DNA of 64,000 bases from Atherinomorus stipes (lineage: Eukaryota; Chordata; Actinopteri; Atheriniformes; Atherinidae): positions 992,001 to 1,056,000 of the forward strand of contig JALJCO010012849.1 in NCBI GenBank assembly GCA_023101725.1. The letters run 5' to 3'. Made by a program: the position numbers and the translations under genes. This document shows positions 12,070-25,700 of the stretch, in pieces. Each line of letters starts with the position of its first letter. Within the stretch, counting starts at the first letter, position 1. The notes below the pieces were generated by a model. The model had not been told where the DNA came from. It worked only from the letters and a program-made list of their open reading frames with translations, and did not search any database.

Positions 12070-15000
12070 CTGTGCAGGATTGAAATAAAGGAAAATAATT
12101 TCAGATATAGATTATGACATCATGACTAACAATAAATATTAGATACATAAAAGAAAATCAGCAGCTGGTTATTAGCTTAAAACAACAGGCCTCATCCAAC
12201 AACTGTTCTTACAAACAAATCATTTCTATGTCCAAATCAGAAAAATTTTATAAAATTTGTGGGAAATGTAATTGTAGATGTACTTTATTTATACAGTATA
12301 ACACTTTACCACAACCCACTGGTGAACCAAAGTGCTTCACGAAAGAGAATTTAAAAACACACCAGAAAACAAGTACATGAGAAAAAGTAAGATAAATTAT
12401 ATTTCATAAACACCTGAAAATCTTAATATACAAACTTGATCCAAGAACAATGCAGCTAAACACAAAGTTTATAAATCTGCCTGCTATTGTTATTACAGTT
12501 AGAAAATATTGCTTGGTGAGAGTACATGATGTCCAGATTCCTGCGTCATCATGGAAGCTGATGTTTTCTGCAGCATAACACCAATAAAATCCATAGAGCA
12601 GCAGATTGTCCTTAATGCATTTTGGTTGTAGAGTCATTATAATCAGTGTTGAAAAGTTATGTATCACCATATTCGCTTTACATTTGCCTGCAACACTTTA
12701 CTCCTAATCAGATTATAAAACTATCTCAGTTTTTCAGTTTCTCATACATGAAAGTGAGTCTTGCTGTCGCCACAGCATCGTCTCTGAAGTGCTCTGTAAG
12801 CTTCTTTTCCACAGACTTTAGCATTATAATACTTCATTGATGAGAATAACAGGCAGATCACGTCTATAACTTTATAGGCATTTGTAGACATAGCCTACAG
12901 TAAATGACATATATGCACGAGGCTAACAAATACATTGTTGCTTGAAATGTATTTCAGACAGGAATGTAGGAAACATAAAACAAACATAAAAAATAAATTT
13001 TTGGGATTAAATAAAGAAAGCAAAACAGTTCTTTAAGAAAGGTAATTTGTGCTCCAAGTCTTGATTTGTGCATCTCAACTTGACTCAACTCATCCTCATT
13101 TTTTCTATTCTATTATTTTCTGTTTCTTAACAGCAAAAGCATGAACATAAGCATTAAAACGTAACTAGAGCCACCAGCAGGACCACACAGTAAGCCTATA
13201 AGCATGCATATTAGTGAATGTGAGCATGAAATATAAAGAATGAGTTGTATTCAGTGCCTGTGCAAAAGTAACCACACCCCCTCCAAAGATCAGAACAGAC
13301 AAAAAGGGTCCCGAGACCCAGGAACCAGTAGCCACTACAGGGATCACCATGTACCCACTCAGAGGACAGCAGAGGAGGTCCCAGAGCTCATAATCATGGA
13401 GCACCGGCCCCTGGAGAGAGAACCCCCCCACCCTCCCAGCAGGGACCCTGCCCAACATCCAGGAGGACCAGCCACCACTGTGAGTCAGCATCCGCCCAAT
13501 AGCCCAGCCAAACTTAAGCATTCACGCTATTTGGGATCCTCTGCTGCAACCTTTGGCACGCTACTCCTCCCACGCCGTTTGTTCTGGTGCAGCCATTCAC
13601 GATCAAAATGTTCAGCATGTTCAGCAGATGGGTGCTATGAGTTTTGCAGTTTTTGAGTTATTCTGCATTTTGTGAATTCATACATTTTGCTGGACATCAT
13701 CTGACCCCCCTCAGGCCAAGCTGCAAAGCTGCAGCCAAATTGCAGACATTCCCAACCCCATTCACCACGATTTTACTGGTTTCACCCAGCTGGCTGTGCA
13801 ATCTGCTGATGGTCGACTGCAGCGGCCCTCAAGAGCCTCAACAGGACTGTGAATCTTTCATTATCATTGCCAAGTTACCATCATCAATGCAAGCAGCACG
13901 TTTTACTTTCACTTTTGGGGCAGTTTGCTAATCGAGACTTCTTCAGCAGTCGGAGCTTAGATTGGAAGAATTGGCATGTTCCAAATTAGTTGCAAAAAGA
14001 AAAGCTGACAGTTAAAATCAGCAGTTTGAAGACATATAGACACAAACAATTTCCTCTCATTCTCCCTGCAACCAACAAAGACCAATGTGTTTAATTTCCC
14101 AGGAGACAGCAGCCATGATAAAGTTTTTCAGTTTGAAACGGCATAATGAGAGCAAGAATATCCATTTTGAAGTTACATATCCTCAAAAGTCAGAGGTAAG
14201 AACAACAAAACTAAATGCAAAAACAAAAATAAATGCACAGAAGTTGTGTTATCGGGTTGCAAGCAGGATTCTTGTTACATCCATGACACAACCTCCAAAA
14301 GAAACAGAATGCTCACTTAGAAGGACTTGGGTTTGTTTTCCACGTTTTTATTCTAAATGGAGGTTGCATTGTATTTTTGTTGTCGTTTTGCATACAGATT
14401 GTGATATGTGGCTTGATGGTAGGCTAATTGGAAAAAAATTGTAGCCCTCGAAGATTTGTATTTGAGTAGCCCTGGTCTAGAGGTTGAGTAAAGGACATGT
14501 AGGCATGCAGTGATTGCGATCTTGCTGTCACTGGTTCAAATCCAGAAGGTTCACTATGCAGCATTTTTAAACTTTTAGTCTGCTGCATGATTGCACCAAC
14601 ATTGGCCCGCAGTCACAAGAGTGCTCATTCAATCAAATGGCTGCATTTAAAAATGCTAAATAATTTAAAAAGTATAAAAGTTGGAAATACTATAGACATA
14701 GCATTCATCTCCAGAATGAGCGGAACATTTTAATATCTGAGTGGCTTCAGTGGCAAAAGGTGCAAAAGTTTGGCCAAATAAAGACAAACAGGGAAACAAT
14801 AGAATGGCCCATGAGCCACAATTCCACTGATCTCCATCATGCTGGTACTGTGGTGTCATTAGTCTCACTAAAGCAATGTGACTGGTTCATTTTAGTAGTC
14901 AATAAGTCTCTAGTTCAAAGCCAGCAAAGACTCTCAAAACAGACAACTGAAACAAAACTTGAAAATAAAGTTATATGAAATAAAAGGTTAAAGCTACCAA

Positions 15001-16088
15001 ATACTCCTTAAAACAAATTTAAAAAAAAAAAAACCTCAGCTTCCTCAAACAATAATAATGAAATAATATGAAAGTTCCCACTATTAAGAAAATGAATGAA
15101 TACAGAAATAGTGTAACATACATTCAGTTTTTAAATATAAAAAAAGCATGTTTTTGCATGATTCAGCTGTCATTCTGCATTTAAACAGAGATTTATTCAA
15201 CAAATTTATGCTTTATTTCCACTACTTTTCCATACATTCCACTTTAATGCCAGTTTAATACATTTCTGCTCTTCGCAATGAAAACTTCCTCAGATCTTTT
15301 CATAAAATACCATCTGCTTATTTGTCACAGTTTGAAAAATTATGCTTTTTTTTCCCACAGGGTTTTTAAAACACCTTCAGCATGAGAATGTGTTAACAAC
15401 TTCAGCACTGACGCATTCATACAGCTGTTCTGGAAGAACAGCTATTTTTTTTTAATAGCATTTCCTGAGCGTTTGAAGTGCAACTCAAAGTCCTTTACAA
15501 AACAAAAGCAAAACAAAAAACAGCGAAGAAGAATTAAACCTGGGTAAATTGTTTTTCGAAAAAAATAACAACTATAAAAAATAATTGGCAATCGTACTGA
15601 AATAGCAATACAAACAGTAAAAACAAAAGATAAATAAGATTTAAAAAAATACATAAGCATAAGAATATCAATAAATTCGGTTTTTTTTTGTTTGTTTGTT
15701 TTTGTTTTGTTTTGTTTTATTTGTAGCTGAGTCTAGAAAGGGAATCTGAGAGAAGAGCCTAAACTAAAACTAAAAGCTCTCCCTCCTGTTCTGGTCATTT
15801 TCTGATAATTAGATTTAAGCAATAAAAAGTAGACCAGTACTCTGCGAGTCAACAAAGTTAGTTGACATTGATAAATGAGATCTTGAAGGTCCGACAGAAC
15901 TGGACTATTAAGGGTTTCTTCTGTGACGATGAAAACCTGAAATTCTTACAAATTTATCAGGTAGAGACACAAAGATGGGAGAAACATGGTTTCTCCAGGC
16001 GTCTGCCATTTTGGGATCACACAGAAGGTCAAGCAATCTACAGAAAAGAAGATGAATGTTCCAGTAAGACAAATAAAGATCTACTTAC
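12070..16088. other. LGIC-1 intron 2, unclassified sequence
   Basis: 4-kb intron. 13240-13930 is GC-richer, proline-rich in translation and probably an old repeat; I could not assign it. A GGTTCAAATCC-like B-box occurs near 14536, perhaps a decayed tRNA-derived SINE. The rest is AT-rich with nothing to report. Confidence 0.5.
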
Positions 16089-16865
16089 CACATCTAGAAT
16101 GGCATAGAGCAGAACTTCCAGGGAGACTTGAGTTGGACGCTTGTAGTTTTTAACTGGCCGGGTCATGGAGAACAGCTCATTGTTTCTGGTCAGGTTTAAG
16201 TAGTTTAAAACATCCTGATAACTGCAGTTTTGCTCAGAGGAAATCCCATCTACAGCACATATATACACATTTAGTGAAGTGATCACATCTCTCAGGTTAG
16301 TTTACTACAGAAACTGCATTTGTTCCTTTTAAGTGGGTCTCCACTGCTTTTGAATGTATGATCAAACCACAGAAAACACCATCTCATAAATATCTGCAGT
16401 GATCTCCTGCAGTCATGGTCACAAACATTATTAAACAGGCGTTGGCAGGACTGAGGTTTATCTAATCACTGATTTATTACTGTGATTGCTTTTTTAATAA
16501 GGAGATCAATCTTCTCAGTAGCATCCAAATATTATCCAAATCAAGACAGTTTCATTATGAACTCTGGAGCAATCCAGATTAACGAAGATGTAAAAGCAAC
16601 AAAAACCTTGCTGAGAGGAGCCAACTAAGTCATTGATTCAGGTGAATTCCTGTAATGCCTGCTGATGTTGCAGAAACAACTCAAACTCAAACTAAACTCA
16701 TCCAAGAGACTCTGACTTTAACTTTTTTTTTCTTTAATTTCATCACAACAAATATTTCTTTTTCCAAACTGCAGATTTCCCTGGATACCTTCTCATGAAT
16801 CCCAATTAATGATGTGTAAACTTACCTGGGATGAAGAGAAGAAAGATGAAGCCAGCAAGAATCAT

Positions 16866-18939
16866 GGCTGATATGTTTTCCCTCCCTTCATGTGTCCTTG
16901 TCTTTCCAGCACTGTCTGAAGCAGTTACTGAGTCCTTTGTGGTCATAATACAGAGGGAGGAAGGAGGGGAGGGGGCCGGAAAAACGAAATCACTGATTAC
17001 TAATGTGTGTGTATGTTTGTTTGTTTGTTGGGTTTTTTTTTCAGCTCCATTAGTATAAAAGACTTCCACATATAACGACACACCCACATGGGTTAGAAAC
17101 ATGCACAAGTTTATGTGCATGTCTTTTCCAGGGAAAAAAAAATTCAGCAGGAATGATCTCTCAGTTCACGGGCTTCATACTTCCAGTAAGTCACCCCTCA
17201 TCTGTATTCACATTTGTCAGGAAAATTGAAAACAGGCACAGTGATTTACTGAAACATATGCAAGCATTATCAGTATATAAGGCAAAACTGATCTTGAAAC
17301 AAGCTTAAGGGCGCATTCAGAAAGCATAGTCCGCGAGTCTCGGTCCGTTTGGGGACTTGGTTCGGTTGGGGGCGGGGGTCTGGCCAAGACAGCAGCTTAT
17401 ATACAGTATATAGGCCCCTGATGTGTTTCAACACCACCAATAAACGGAATAATTGGAACCACAGTTGAAGTAGTACCATCTACTAAAGATAAAAGTCTTG
17501 AAAATACATTAAAGTAAGGGACTGAATGATCTTTCCTGTATCTTAAACTAGGTTAGGGTTTGGGCTTTTGCTTTTTGCGTGTGTTTAATGGTGGAGTAGA
17601 ATAGTTCATCATTTTACTTGCACAAGTCTAGCATTTATTTTCAGGGGGAAAACTCTGGATTCTACCTTTAACCAAAAGAAAATACCCAGAAGTCCAGAAC
17701 TAAAGTCACAAAAAAAAAAACTGACAAAACAAACTAAGAACAGATCAGGCCAAACAGTTGCCCCTGCCCTGACTGAGAGCTGCCGGGCTCTTTTGTAGCT
17801 GCATGCAAGGCAGCTCCAGCTGCAACTGATCAATCGTTAGCAGGTGAGGGAGGAGACGAAGGTGGTGTGGTGCCAAGCCAGTCAGACACAGAAGGGTTTA
17901 CATGTGGGATGAAATATAGATGAGAACAACAAACAGGTGGCCGTAACAGTTTGTCTGGGCGCATTTACATTTCCTAATCTCCATCCATGTCTACGCAGGG
18001 TTTCGGTCTCAGGACCTTTTATGGGCGTTTCAGGTGTTTACCTGGACATTCGAGCCTTCACTTCTTTAACTTACAGAAAGATTGGTTTCTCCATTTTAAG
18101 AGGAAAGGCAACAGTCTATAAAAGCGTTCATGAATTTGACAAATTATATCGGTGAATGAGGCCTATTATTAGCCAACCTGACTACTTGAGAAATCTACCA
18201 TGTGCCCTCAGGTAATCACTGTTATACCCCTCAAAAAAACAAATAGCTTCACAGATTATTCTATTCTATATTCTATTCTTCTGTTATCAAGCTTTTGCAT
18301 GCTGAGAGAGATTTGTAATAATGCAATTTGATCTTCTTATGGTTGCTTTGGCGCCATAAGACGCAGCAAATATCATCCACTAACGCAGTCTGATAACTTT
18401 TTAAATGCTCATGGAGTCTACAATTGCTCAAAATCTGCTTGAAGCCAGATTATCGTGGGTGTATCATTGACATATTTTAAACCGCAAGACACTCGACTTA
18501 TGTTACAATCTAGCATGTATGTAATCCATTACATGCAACACACTAATTTGTCATGTTTTGTCAGTGCAAACATGAATAAATCTCCTATCATCTATTTGAT
18601 GGATCATGCAATGATTCACACACAATTTTCACATTGTGTAAATGGGACGTTGGTTGACTGCTTTTAATGTGTCACATCTTCCATTTACTTACTCACTTCA
18701 AGGAGAAGATGCTAAATGACATCTTGCTGCCAAGTGCTCTCTGACAGTGTCTTACAGGGACAATAAAAGATAAGATCATTTCTTATTTCATTTTTGATTA
18801 ATGCTTGTGATTTCAAATGAATTGCTGTTTGGGATTTATAAAGTTTACTGAATCTGAAGCTGTAGAGAACCGATGGAGGAATCTGAATTTAACAGGAACC
18901 CCTGAAGACAAGCATCAATGTGAAATATTAGCTGCTGAC
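16866..18939. other. 5' flank of LGIC-1, no gene seen
   Basis: Would hold the LGIC-1 promoter. No convincing TATA box or CpG cluster. 18430-18600 is repeated at about 21660-21830 (shared CAAAATCTGCTTGAAGC and GTGTATCATTGACATATTTT), so a segmental or dispersed repeat spans both sides of the L2 LINE. Confidence 0.5.
18410..18597. repeat. Direct repeat copy 1 flanking the L2 LINE
   Basis: CTACAATTGCTCAAAATCTG through ATGAATAAATCTCCTATCAT matches 21665-21827 in the same orientation with few differences and a short deletion. Confidence 0.8.
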
Positions 18940-20065
18940 ACAACCTGGAGCACTAGGTAGGCATAAAAGGCGTGGCACTGGAGTGGTTTAGATCATACCT
19001 CTCTGATGGGACCTTCTCCGTGCGCTATGGTCAGTGCCAATCTACCCCTGCTTCGTTATCCTGTGGTGTCCCCCAAGGATCCATTCTGAAGCCTCTGCTC
19101 TTCTCCCTGTATCTCCTCCCCCTGGGGCAAATCTTCAGGAAACATAAATGTCCATTTCATCTGTATGCTGACGACACTCAGGTCTACGTTCCGCTAAAAC
19201 ACAACAATCCCTCTGCATTAGCAGGTCTGCTAGCCTGCCTTGAGGATGTCAAAGTCTGGATGTCTCTCAACTTTTTACACTTTAATGAAAATAAAACTGA
19301 GATCAAAGTCTTCAACCCCACTGCTCTCAAGCCTTTATCTGCTGATCTTGTTTCTCTGTCCGGTCATTTACATACTGTGGTCACAAATCTTGGTGTCCAG
19401 CTGGACAATTTTCTTCACCTCGACAAGCAGATAAAAGCCACTGTTAAGGCCAGCTTTTTTCAGCTAAGGCGTTTAGCAAGGGCTAAACATGTGCGACCTG
19501 GAGACAGTCTCATCTCCCCCGTCCTGGCCTCTCTTCACTGGTTGCCTGTAACTTTTAGGGTTCAGTTTATGATTCTTTAAGTTTTAAATGTTTAAATGCC
19601 CTGGCCCCCTCCCATCTCTCAGAGCTTCGCCATCCTCATGCTCCCACTCGCACTCTTCGGTCGGCTGAGTTGCTGCTGCTGATGTACCGAGGTCTCGACG
19701 GAAGATGTGGGGGGATAGAGCATTTTCTGTGGCAGGCCCAAAGTTGTGGAACTTGCTGCCATTGTACATCAGACAGGCCTCATCTCTGGCAGTTTTTAAG
19801 TCCCTTCTTAAAACTCACCTGTTTGCTCTGGCGTTCCACCCTTCATGAGCCATTTTTCTGATTTTGTCTGTTGTTTTAAGTCTTATTTTTTCTGATATTT
19901 TTACTGTTTTTACTGTTCATTGAGTTGATTGTTTTTATGTCTGATATTCGTTTTAATGTTCTCACTACGAGATTTAATTTCTGTTTTTACTTCTGTTCAG
20001 CGCTTTGTTATTGGTAGCTGCTGTGTTTAAAGCGCTATACAAATAAAGTTGACTTGACTTAACTT
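18940..20065 (+). mobile_element. L2-type LINE 3' fragment
   Basis: The reverse-transcriptase C-terminal half is open at 18972-19580, with VPQGSI, LYADDTQVY and LASLHWLPV, then continues in broken frames to about 19850. The 3' end is AATAAAGTTGACTTGACTT (near 20042), the short tail typical of teleost L2 LINEs. It is 5' truncated, and an internal deletion joins the RT and the C-terminal domain. It lies between LGIC-1 and LGIC-2. Confidence 0.85.
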
Positions 20066-21604
20066 GATTAGAAAAGTTTTAAGGGAAAACTATTTGATGC
20101 AATATGAAAACAAACATAGAGGCACAGGCAAACCTATAATGTGAAACAGCTTTCTTATGGGGCTTTTACTGCAGTAAATGGCACAAGAACATATAAAAGG
20201 GAAATTCAAATTCAGTTCAGTATCAACAAATTCAAGGAGCAGATGTCCCCCCACAGGTGGTAATGACTTAAATATTAAAAGAATGAGTTATTTTTAAATG
20301 TATGCCCTTTTAGAAATCAGTCCACATTTTGCTGGCATTTTTATTCACAATAACAAAATTACACCCAGCATTTGCCATCAGAAATCCCTTCATGGGTTTA
20401 TCTAACCATACCCACAAGAAAATAATCCATACTATGATTCAGTGCCAAGAAGAAAGTCTTAAAATGGAATACAGTAGACATTTATAGACATTGCAGTGAG
20501 TGATGAATGTGCACTGCAATAACACCAGATCCCTGCTGTGCTAAGCAGAATAAACGACCAACATCCTTTGGCATGACATGATTATGAGATACAGAAATGA
20601 CAGCAAATGTGATTGGTTTAACATCCAAGTTACGAATGAGCTGCAAGCTGAAAGAAGACAGAAGTACAACAGGAGGAAATGATTGCATGATAAGGAGGGC
20701 AACAACCTTAGTCAGGACACTCTTGAAAAAGAGATTTTTTTCAATCTCAATGAGGCTTTCCTGGTAAAATAAAGGTTAATTAAAATAAAAAAAAAGTGAG
20801 TCTTGGTTATGTGTCTGTTTTCCAAAATGCCTATAAATACACACACATTAAAGCTGGTTGCTGAAATGGAGATTTATTTATTTAAATTCAGTTCTTTACA
20901 GATTATTAGTCTGAACAGATTTATATGGAGTACTTCTGCTTTTTATCTTGTCAACTCACAAAGAACTTTTCTGCAATTCTTTCAAGTTGTTAGGAAGTTA
21001 ACTTATTCCAAAGTGGCTTTGAGATGCTGTTTAGTTGTCACATATAAAAAAGAAAGACCATATTTGATCACACCTTTAATTCTTTTCTATTAAGCACCCC
21101 AGAGCGAAGAAACTACACGTCACGACTTTCTGTTCCAGCCTAGAGCATCACGTGAAAGCTGCATTTTTCTTTATGGCACCGCATCGGCATCATATCAATA
21201 CTCTGACTGGCATGGATGCACAGCAAGGCTGACTCAGCAAAAATCCAAGACATCATTATCAGAGGAAGCGAGGAAAAGAAGAGAGAAAATGAGAGAGGAA
21301 GAGATGAGATTTCAGTCAACATCAGACTGACTTTTAGTGGAGCTCAGAGGAGACAGAAAGCAGTGGATGCTGATTAGCCTTTAGTTTCAGGAATCAGCAG
21401 ACTTTCTCACTTCAGTACTCCCTAACAAGCCAGATTACTTATAGCTCCACCACCAATTAGGAAAGTTGTACTCAAATCAGTTCATCACCGATATTACTTC
21501 TTCTTCCTCTTTTGGGTATGTTTTTGATGAAACTACATTTCTACACACTTCATCTTTAAAACTTGGAAGAATAAATTAAATTACTCAAGAAGAGAACACT
21601 GCAA
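20066..21604. other. Inter-gene spacer, no gene seen
   Basis: AT-rich. A CCTGGTAAAATAAAGGTTAA tail near 20761 looks like the end of an old LINE. The AG-rich stretch near 21245-21310 only makes shadow ORFs. Confidence 0.5.
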
Positions 21605-21830
21605 ATTCTGCAGCAAATATCCTCCACTAACGCCTGTCTGATGACTTTTAAAAAGGGTCATTGAATCTACAATTGCTCAAAATCTGCTTGAAGCAAGATT
21701 GTCGTGGGTGTATCATTGACATATTTTAAACTGCAAGACACTTGACTAATGTTACAATCTAGCATGTAACACACTAAATTTGTCATGTTTTGTCAGTGCA
21801 AACATGAATAAATCTTCTATCATCTACGTA
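21605..21830. repeat. Direct repeat copy 2
   Basis: Same orientation as copy 1 (about 18360-18597). The match probably begins earlier, at GCAGCAAATATCCTCCACTA versus GCAGCAAATATCATCCACTA at 18364. No TIRs or tail recognised. Confidence 0.8.
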
Positions 21831-21943
21831 TAAGATGGATGATTAAACTATTTTGTTCTTTCTAAAATGAATACTTAAAATAAAGAGGAATTAAAGTGAA
21901 AGAAAAAGTAGAAATAAAGTATCTTCCAGGTGTAAGCTAAAGC

Positions 21944-22423
21944 TTAAAGGGACTTGAGGCAAGATTAAGAAACGAAACTCGCGACTGCCACAACTGGCGC
22001 TGGTAACTGCAGCCACAAGCCAAGCCGTCACAGGAGCGTGCACAAACTGAAGCTATAATGTCGTTTACTTACCTTTTTCTTCGTAGTTACACTTTTTAGT
22101 GTCTTTCAGTTGAATTAGATCGTATTCTGACGGTAGAAGAATCCATAACTTTCGCCTACAGTGTTTGAATTTACCGCAACCGTCTTCTTCCTGTATCAAA
22201 GCTGCAGATGTAGCGTTATTTGACATCACGTCCGCAGGGCAGCGCGGGAAATTCGGACACTGAATTGCAGCGCATTTTGCAGCACACAGCCTGTTCAAGG
22301 CAACGGAGAGAAACGTGGGTGGAAACATTCTTTTTGGTATTTAGTGCTTCATCACCCATTTGTATTAAAAAAAATAGACATGCATGTTTGTTTGTTTTTT
22401 TATTCCTGCCTCTAGTCCCTTAA
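21944..22423. mobile_element. TTAA MITE with an exon-like ORF
   Basis: TTAAAGGGACTTGAGGCA at the left is inverted as TGCCTCTAGTCCCTTAA at the right, giving TTAA-bounded TIRs. Inside, a minus-strand ORF of 87 codons (22065-22328) ends in AAAAAG followed by GTAAGT, a consensus splice donor. The inner region is GC-rich compared with its surroundings. No protein family is recognised, so the ORF may be a captured host exon or chance. Confidence 0.65.
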
Positions 22424-22782
22424 AACATACATACCTGCACTGTATATAACTTTATATATCATGTAAAATATTCTAACAAACAATTGTAGCACTATTTAGA
22501 CAAAACAACAACGACCAAAAGAAAACAAAATTACATTTTTAAAACACAATAAAAGTGATACAGCTCTTTCCACAACATGCCTAAGGAATATTTTAATTGA
22601 TTTTTTTAGACTTTGAAAAGTCTAAAGTAAAAACAACGTAGGTTCACAACAAAAACACTTTTTTTTTTTTAGAAGCAAAACCCAGCAAGCGTACACTCTG
22701 CTTTTACATCACATGTTGATATTGGCAGGGCAGCAGAGCAATTAAACACAAAAAAATATTCCGCAATTATCATTTAACATGT

Positions 22783-25700
22783 TTATGAATTCCATTCAAT
22801 GAAGATGAAGGATAGAAAGAGCAATATGGTGATGAAATAGAAAATAAAGAAAACTTTGTTGATTCTCTTGGCCAAGTACACAGACTTCACCTGCTCCTCT
22901 CTGCAGATGAGATGCAGATTAATCATTTTCAGCAGCTTCTTCAACTCCTCCAGGATCAGCAGCAGCACATGAGACTCTCCCAGCTGACAGCTGTTGTTCA
23001 CCTGCACACAGTCACAGCCAAGCCAGGCGATGAGAAAATGAATGACCTGAACTATGACTTGAACATATATTTAACGGTGTTGTTACGATGTATGTCTAAA
23101 TGCACATAACTATTTGAAAGATTTATGTTCAGATAACCTTGGTGGCATCTGTATTACATCACAGTGGACATTAATATTTTTTTCTGCTAGTCTCCCCCAG
23201 ATCCACAAATATAAGTCTTATTTAAAAGGCAGGAAAACTCATGATTATTTATAAAACCGTGCTCCCTCAAGGTTTTTGTGAGGTGTTGAAAATTGTTTTA
23301 ATTAATAGCAAAGGTACTGCATGCTGATAATCAGCAAACACTTCACCTCCTCAACAACCGGCAGGAGCTCATGCTGCTTCTTGTTGGTAGACACTTTGCA
23401 GATGCTGGAGCAACATCTCTGGTTTTCATCTTCTGAAAATAAACAAAGTGTCTTAAAACAATAATAAATCACACAAACTAATTCACAGACATGCTGCTGT
23501 TAAAATAAAAGATTAGAGTCCCACTCAGCAAATTCTGATTGCCAATAATCCATCTGTTTAACTAAAGGTATCATTTAAGTTTTGCTGCAGAAAAAACCCT
23601 GCTAAGACCTTAATGTTGCATGTTGTATGACTTGGAGAGTCTCAAAGATAAATGGCTGAAAATGAGTCAGTTTTTATGATAGGTTAAGCTGTTTTAGGTC
23701 AAATCTGATCATTAGAGAGAGAGCTCTGACAGTGTACGGCTACAAATGAGTCAAGTCAGATTTATTGATAAAGCACATTTGAAAACAACCTCAGATGGCC
23801 AAAGTGCTGTATAAATATAAATATATAATAAAATCAAAAGATCGACAATAAAATAAGAGAGCGCAGAATGAATAAAACAGCGCATAGATAAGATACACAT
23901 GACACCACAGGGAAGGCCAGGGAGAAAAGATGTGCTTTTAGTAAAGATTTAAAATAAACAATACTCTGTGTACATCTAATATTAAAAGGCAGACTGTTCC
24001 AAAGAACTGGTGCAGCAACAGAAAAAGCTCTGTCACCTCTGCGCTTTAGTCTGGTTCTAGCAACTAAACAAATGAAGATGTGGCTGTTGCCCACCAGGGG
24101 GAAACCCTGATTCTGCTACTCAGTATGAGAGAGTAAAGACCATAATTCAACTACTGAATGTGTGAAACTACTGTGGAGGAGTGGCTCCGGCAATAGAGCA
24201 ATAACTGAAAGACTCTTAGCTCAAATCCTGCTTCATCCTAGTCAATCAGCTCTTGTGTCTTTGGGCGAGACACTTAACCCACTTTGCCTCCAGTGCTGGC
24301 ATCACTGTTATATGAACATTTAGTGGTTGGGGAGGCTGTTGGTCCATCAGTCTGTCTGAGGGCAGCTGTGGCCACACATATATGTTACCACCACCAATCA
24401 GCCAGTGTTGCATGATGAATGTAAATGTTGCATGAATAAGTAATGAATACCCTGTAAAACGCTATGGATGCCCTGGAAAGCGCTATAGATCCAATCCATT
24501 ATCATTATCAATATGACTGACTGCTCTCATAGTTCTAAAGAAAAGGAGACCAGAGCCATGAACCTGCCGCAGCAGGAGGCTATTTGTCATGAATGAAGTC
24601 TGTTCCGTTTAAGCAACCAAGAAAACATACACCAACTTGCTTCTCCACCCAGCCTGATAGCTTTTCTTACAACATGCTAGATTTTTCCAAATTCTACCTG
24701 ATTTTACCTTTTGTGGGGGTTGTTTTCTCCAAACTGGTTCCACTTTGGAGCCAGTCAAACTTAGAACCTACTTCTTTTTTCTTTCTTTTTTTTACCTAGC
24801 ACCAAACAAATTGGTGTAAGCTGCAACCAGTTCTTTGTTTGGGCCAGAGCAAGCTAACTCCTTGCATTAAGGGGTTGGGTGTGGGGTTATGGAAGTCAGC
24901 CAGACCAGTTAAACATTAAAACTACTATATTTAAAAAAATGTACATCAGCGTAGCCTTTAAAGACCTGCTCCAATCCTCTTTTTAGTTATTTTAAAACAT
25001 TCTCAGTGGTCCTTCAATCATTATTATGAAGTTCTTAGCCAAAATCACAAGTTGTAGTTGTAGGCAGAGTCAGCGCTGCTCAGTACCCCCAACCCTCCAA
25101 GAAAACTTTACCATTGCAAAGTGTTTCAGTGGATTATGAAAGCTGATGTCATTATCTTTCTTCTCAGCATTGCAACCCGCTACAGCATGTACATGTTGTC
25201 AGAGTCTGAACAGGCAGAGCAGGACAGCTTGTTGCCAGCCGAGTGGCTTCGTGACAAATGAAAACCACTTTGTCTGAGCCTGTCTTTTTGGTGTTGCTAT
25301 TAGTTTGTGATGATTTGAATGCAGAAATACTAAGAAATTTTCTCAACATGTCCTCTAGTATAAGAAAAATGTTGCACTAATAATCAACGTGGGAAACATT
25401 TTCATGTGGAGTGCGTCTTTAATCTGTTTGATTTAAGAAAAGAACTAAACTGTGCTGCAACATGTGAACTGGAAGCAGCAGAGGAAGAAAATGATGACCT
25501 TAGTGTTCCTCTCATTTTCTCTCTGTTTAATGTTTGGTATCACATCTGTGATGACTGCATGAGTCATATAGAGCTGTGTTCACAATCACATACTGTATAC
25601 AGCTGAACTTTTAAACAGTGTTTTCTGCTGATGGGAGTTTCAGTAGTGTCAGCTGACATTTGTATCTTGCTCAAAAACAGCTTGTAGATATCCTGTTTGA

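Larger units (their letters stand above)
2244..16865 (-). pseudogene. LGIC-1: 5-HT3/ZACN-like Cys-loop receptor subunit, frameshifted copy
   Basis: Pentameric ligand-gated ion channel subunit that would sit in the plasma membrane. Ten exons in transcript order: 16826-16865 (signal peptide, MILAGFIFLLFIP), 16089-16249, 12025-12069, 11822-11931, 10559-10728 (Cys-loop, with 13 residues between C and C, core KFPFDIQ), 4215-4372, 3728-3936 (TM1 and TM2), 3465-3635 (TM3, YCIGIFALMMVSLLETILV), 2561-2646, 2244-2474 (TM4 near the C-terminus). All junctions are GT-AG and phases match LGIC-2 (22783-35798); the exon-9 donor GTTAGA is weak. Total coding length is about 460 codons, normal for the family. 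Exon 7 has a C5 run on the plus strand (3830-3834) that adds one base relative to LGIC-2. As read, translation leaves frame before TM2 and stops at 3766-3768, giving about 284 residues without TM2-TM4. I call it a probable pseudogene, but a homopolymer error is a real alternative because every other exon is open. Ligand unknown: the loop-B position is Val, not Trp. Confidence 0.85.

Noticed and set aside
13240..13656. Proline-rich ORF in LGIC-1 intron 2
   Set aside because: Looks like translated repeat; no splice signals or similarity.
14500..14560. Possible tRNA gene (B-box-like GGTTCAAATCC)
   Set aside because: No cloverleaf or A box at the right distance; at most a decayed SINE.
16806..17120. 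104-codon minus ORF as an independent gene
   Set aside because: Its end contains the LGIC-1 signal-peptide exon (16826-16865); the upstream part is non-coding, with GT-rich repeats.
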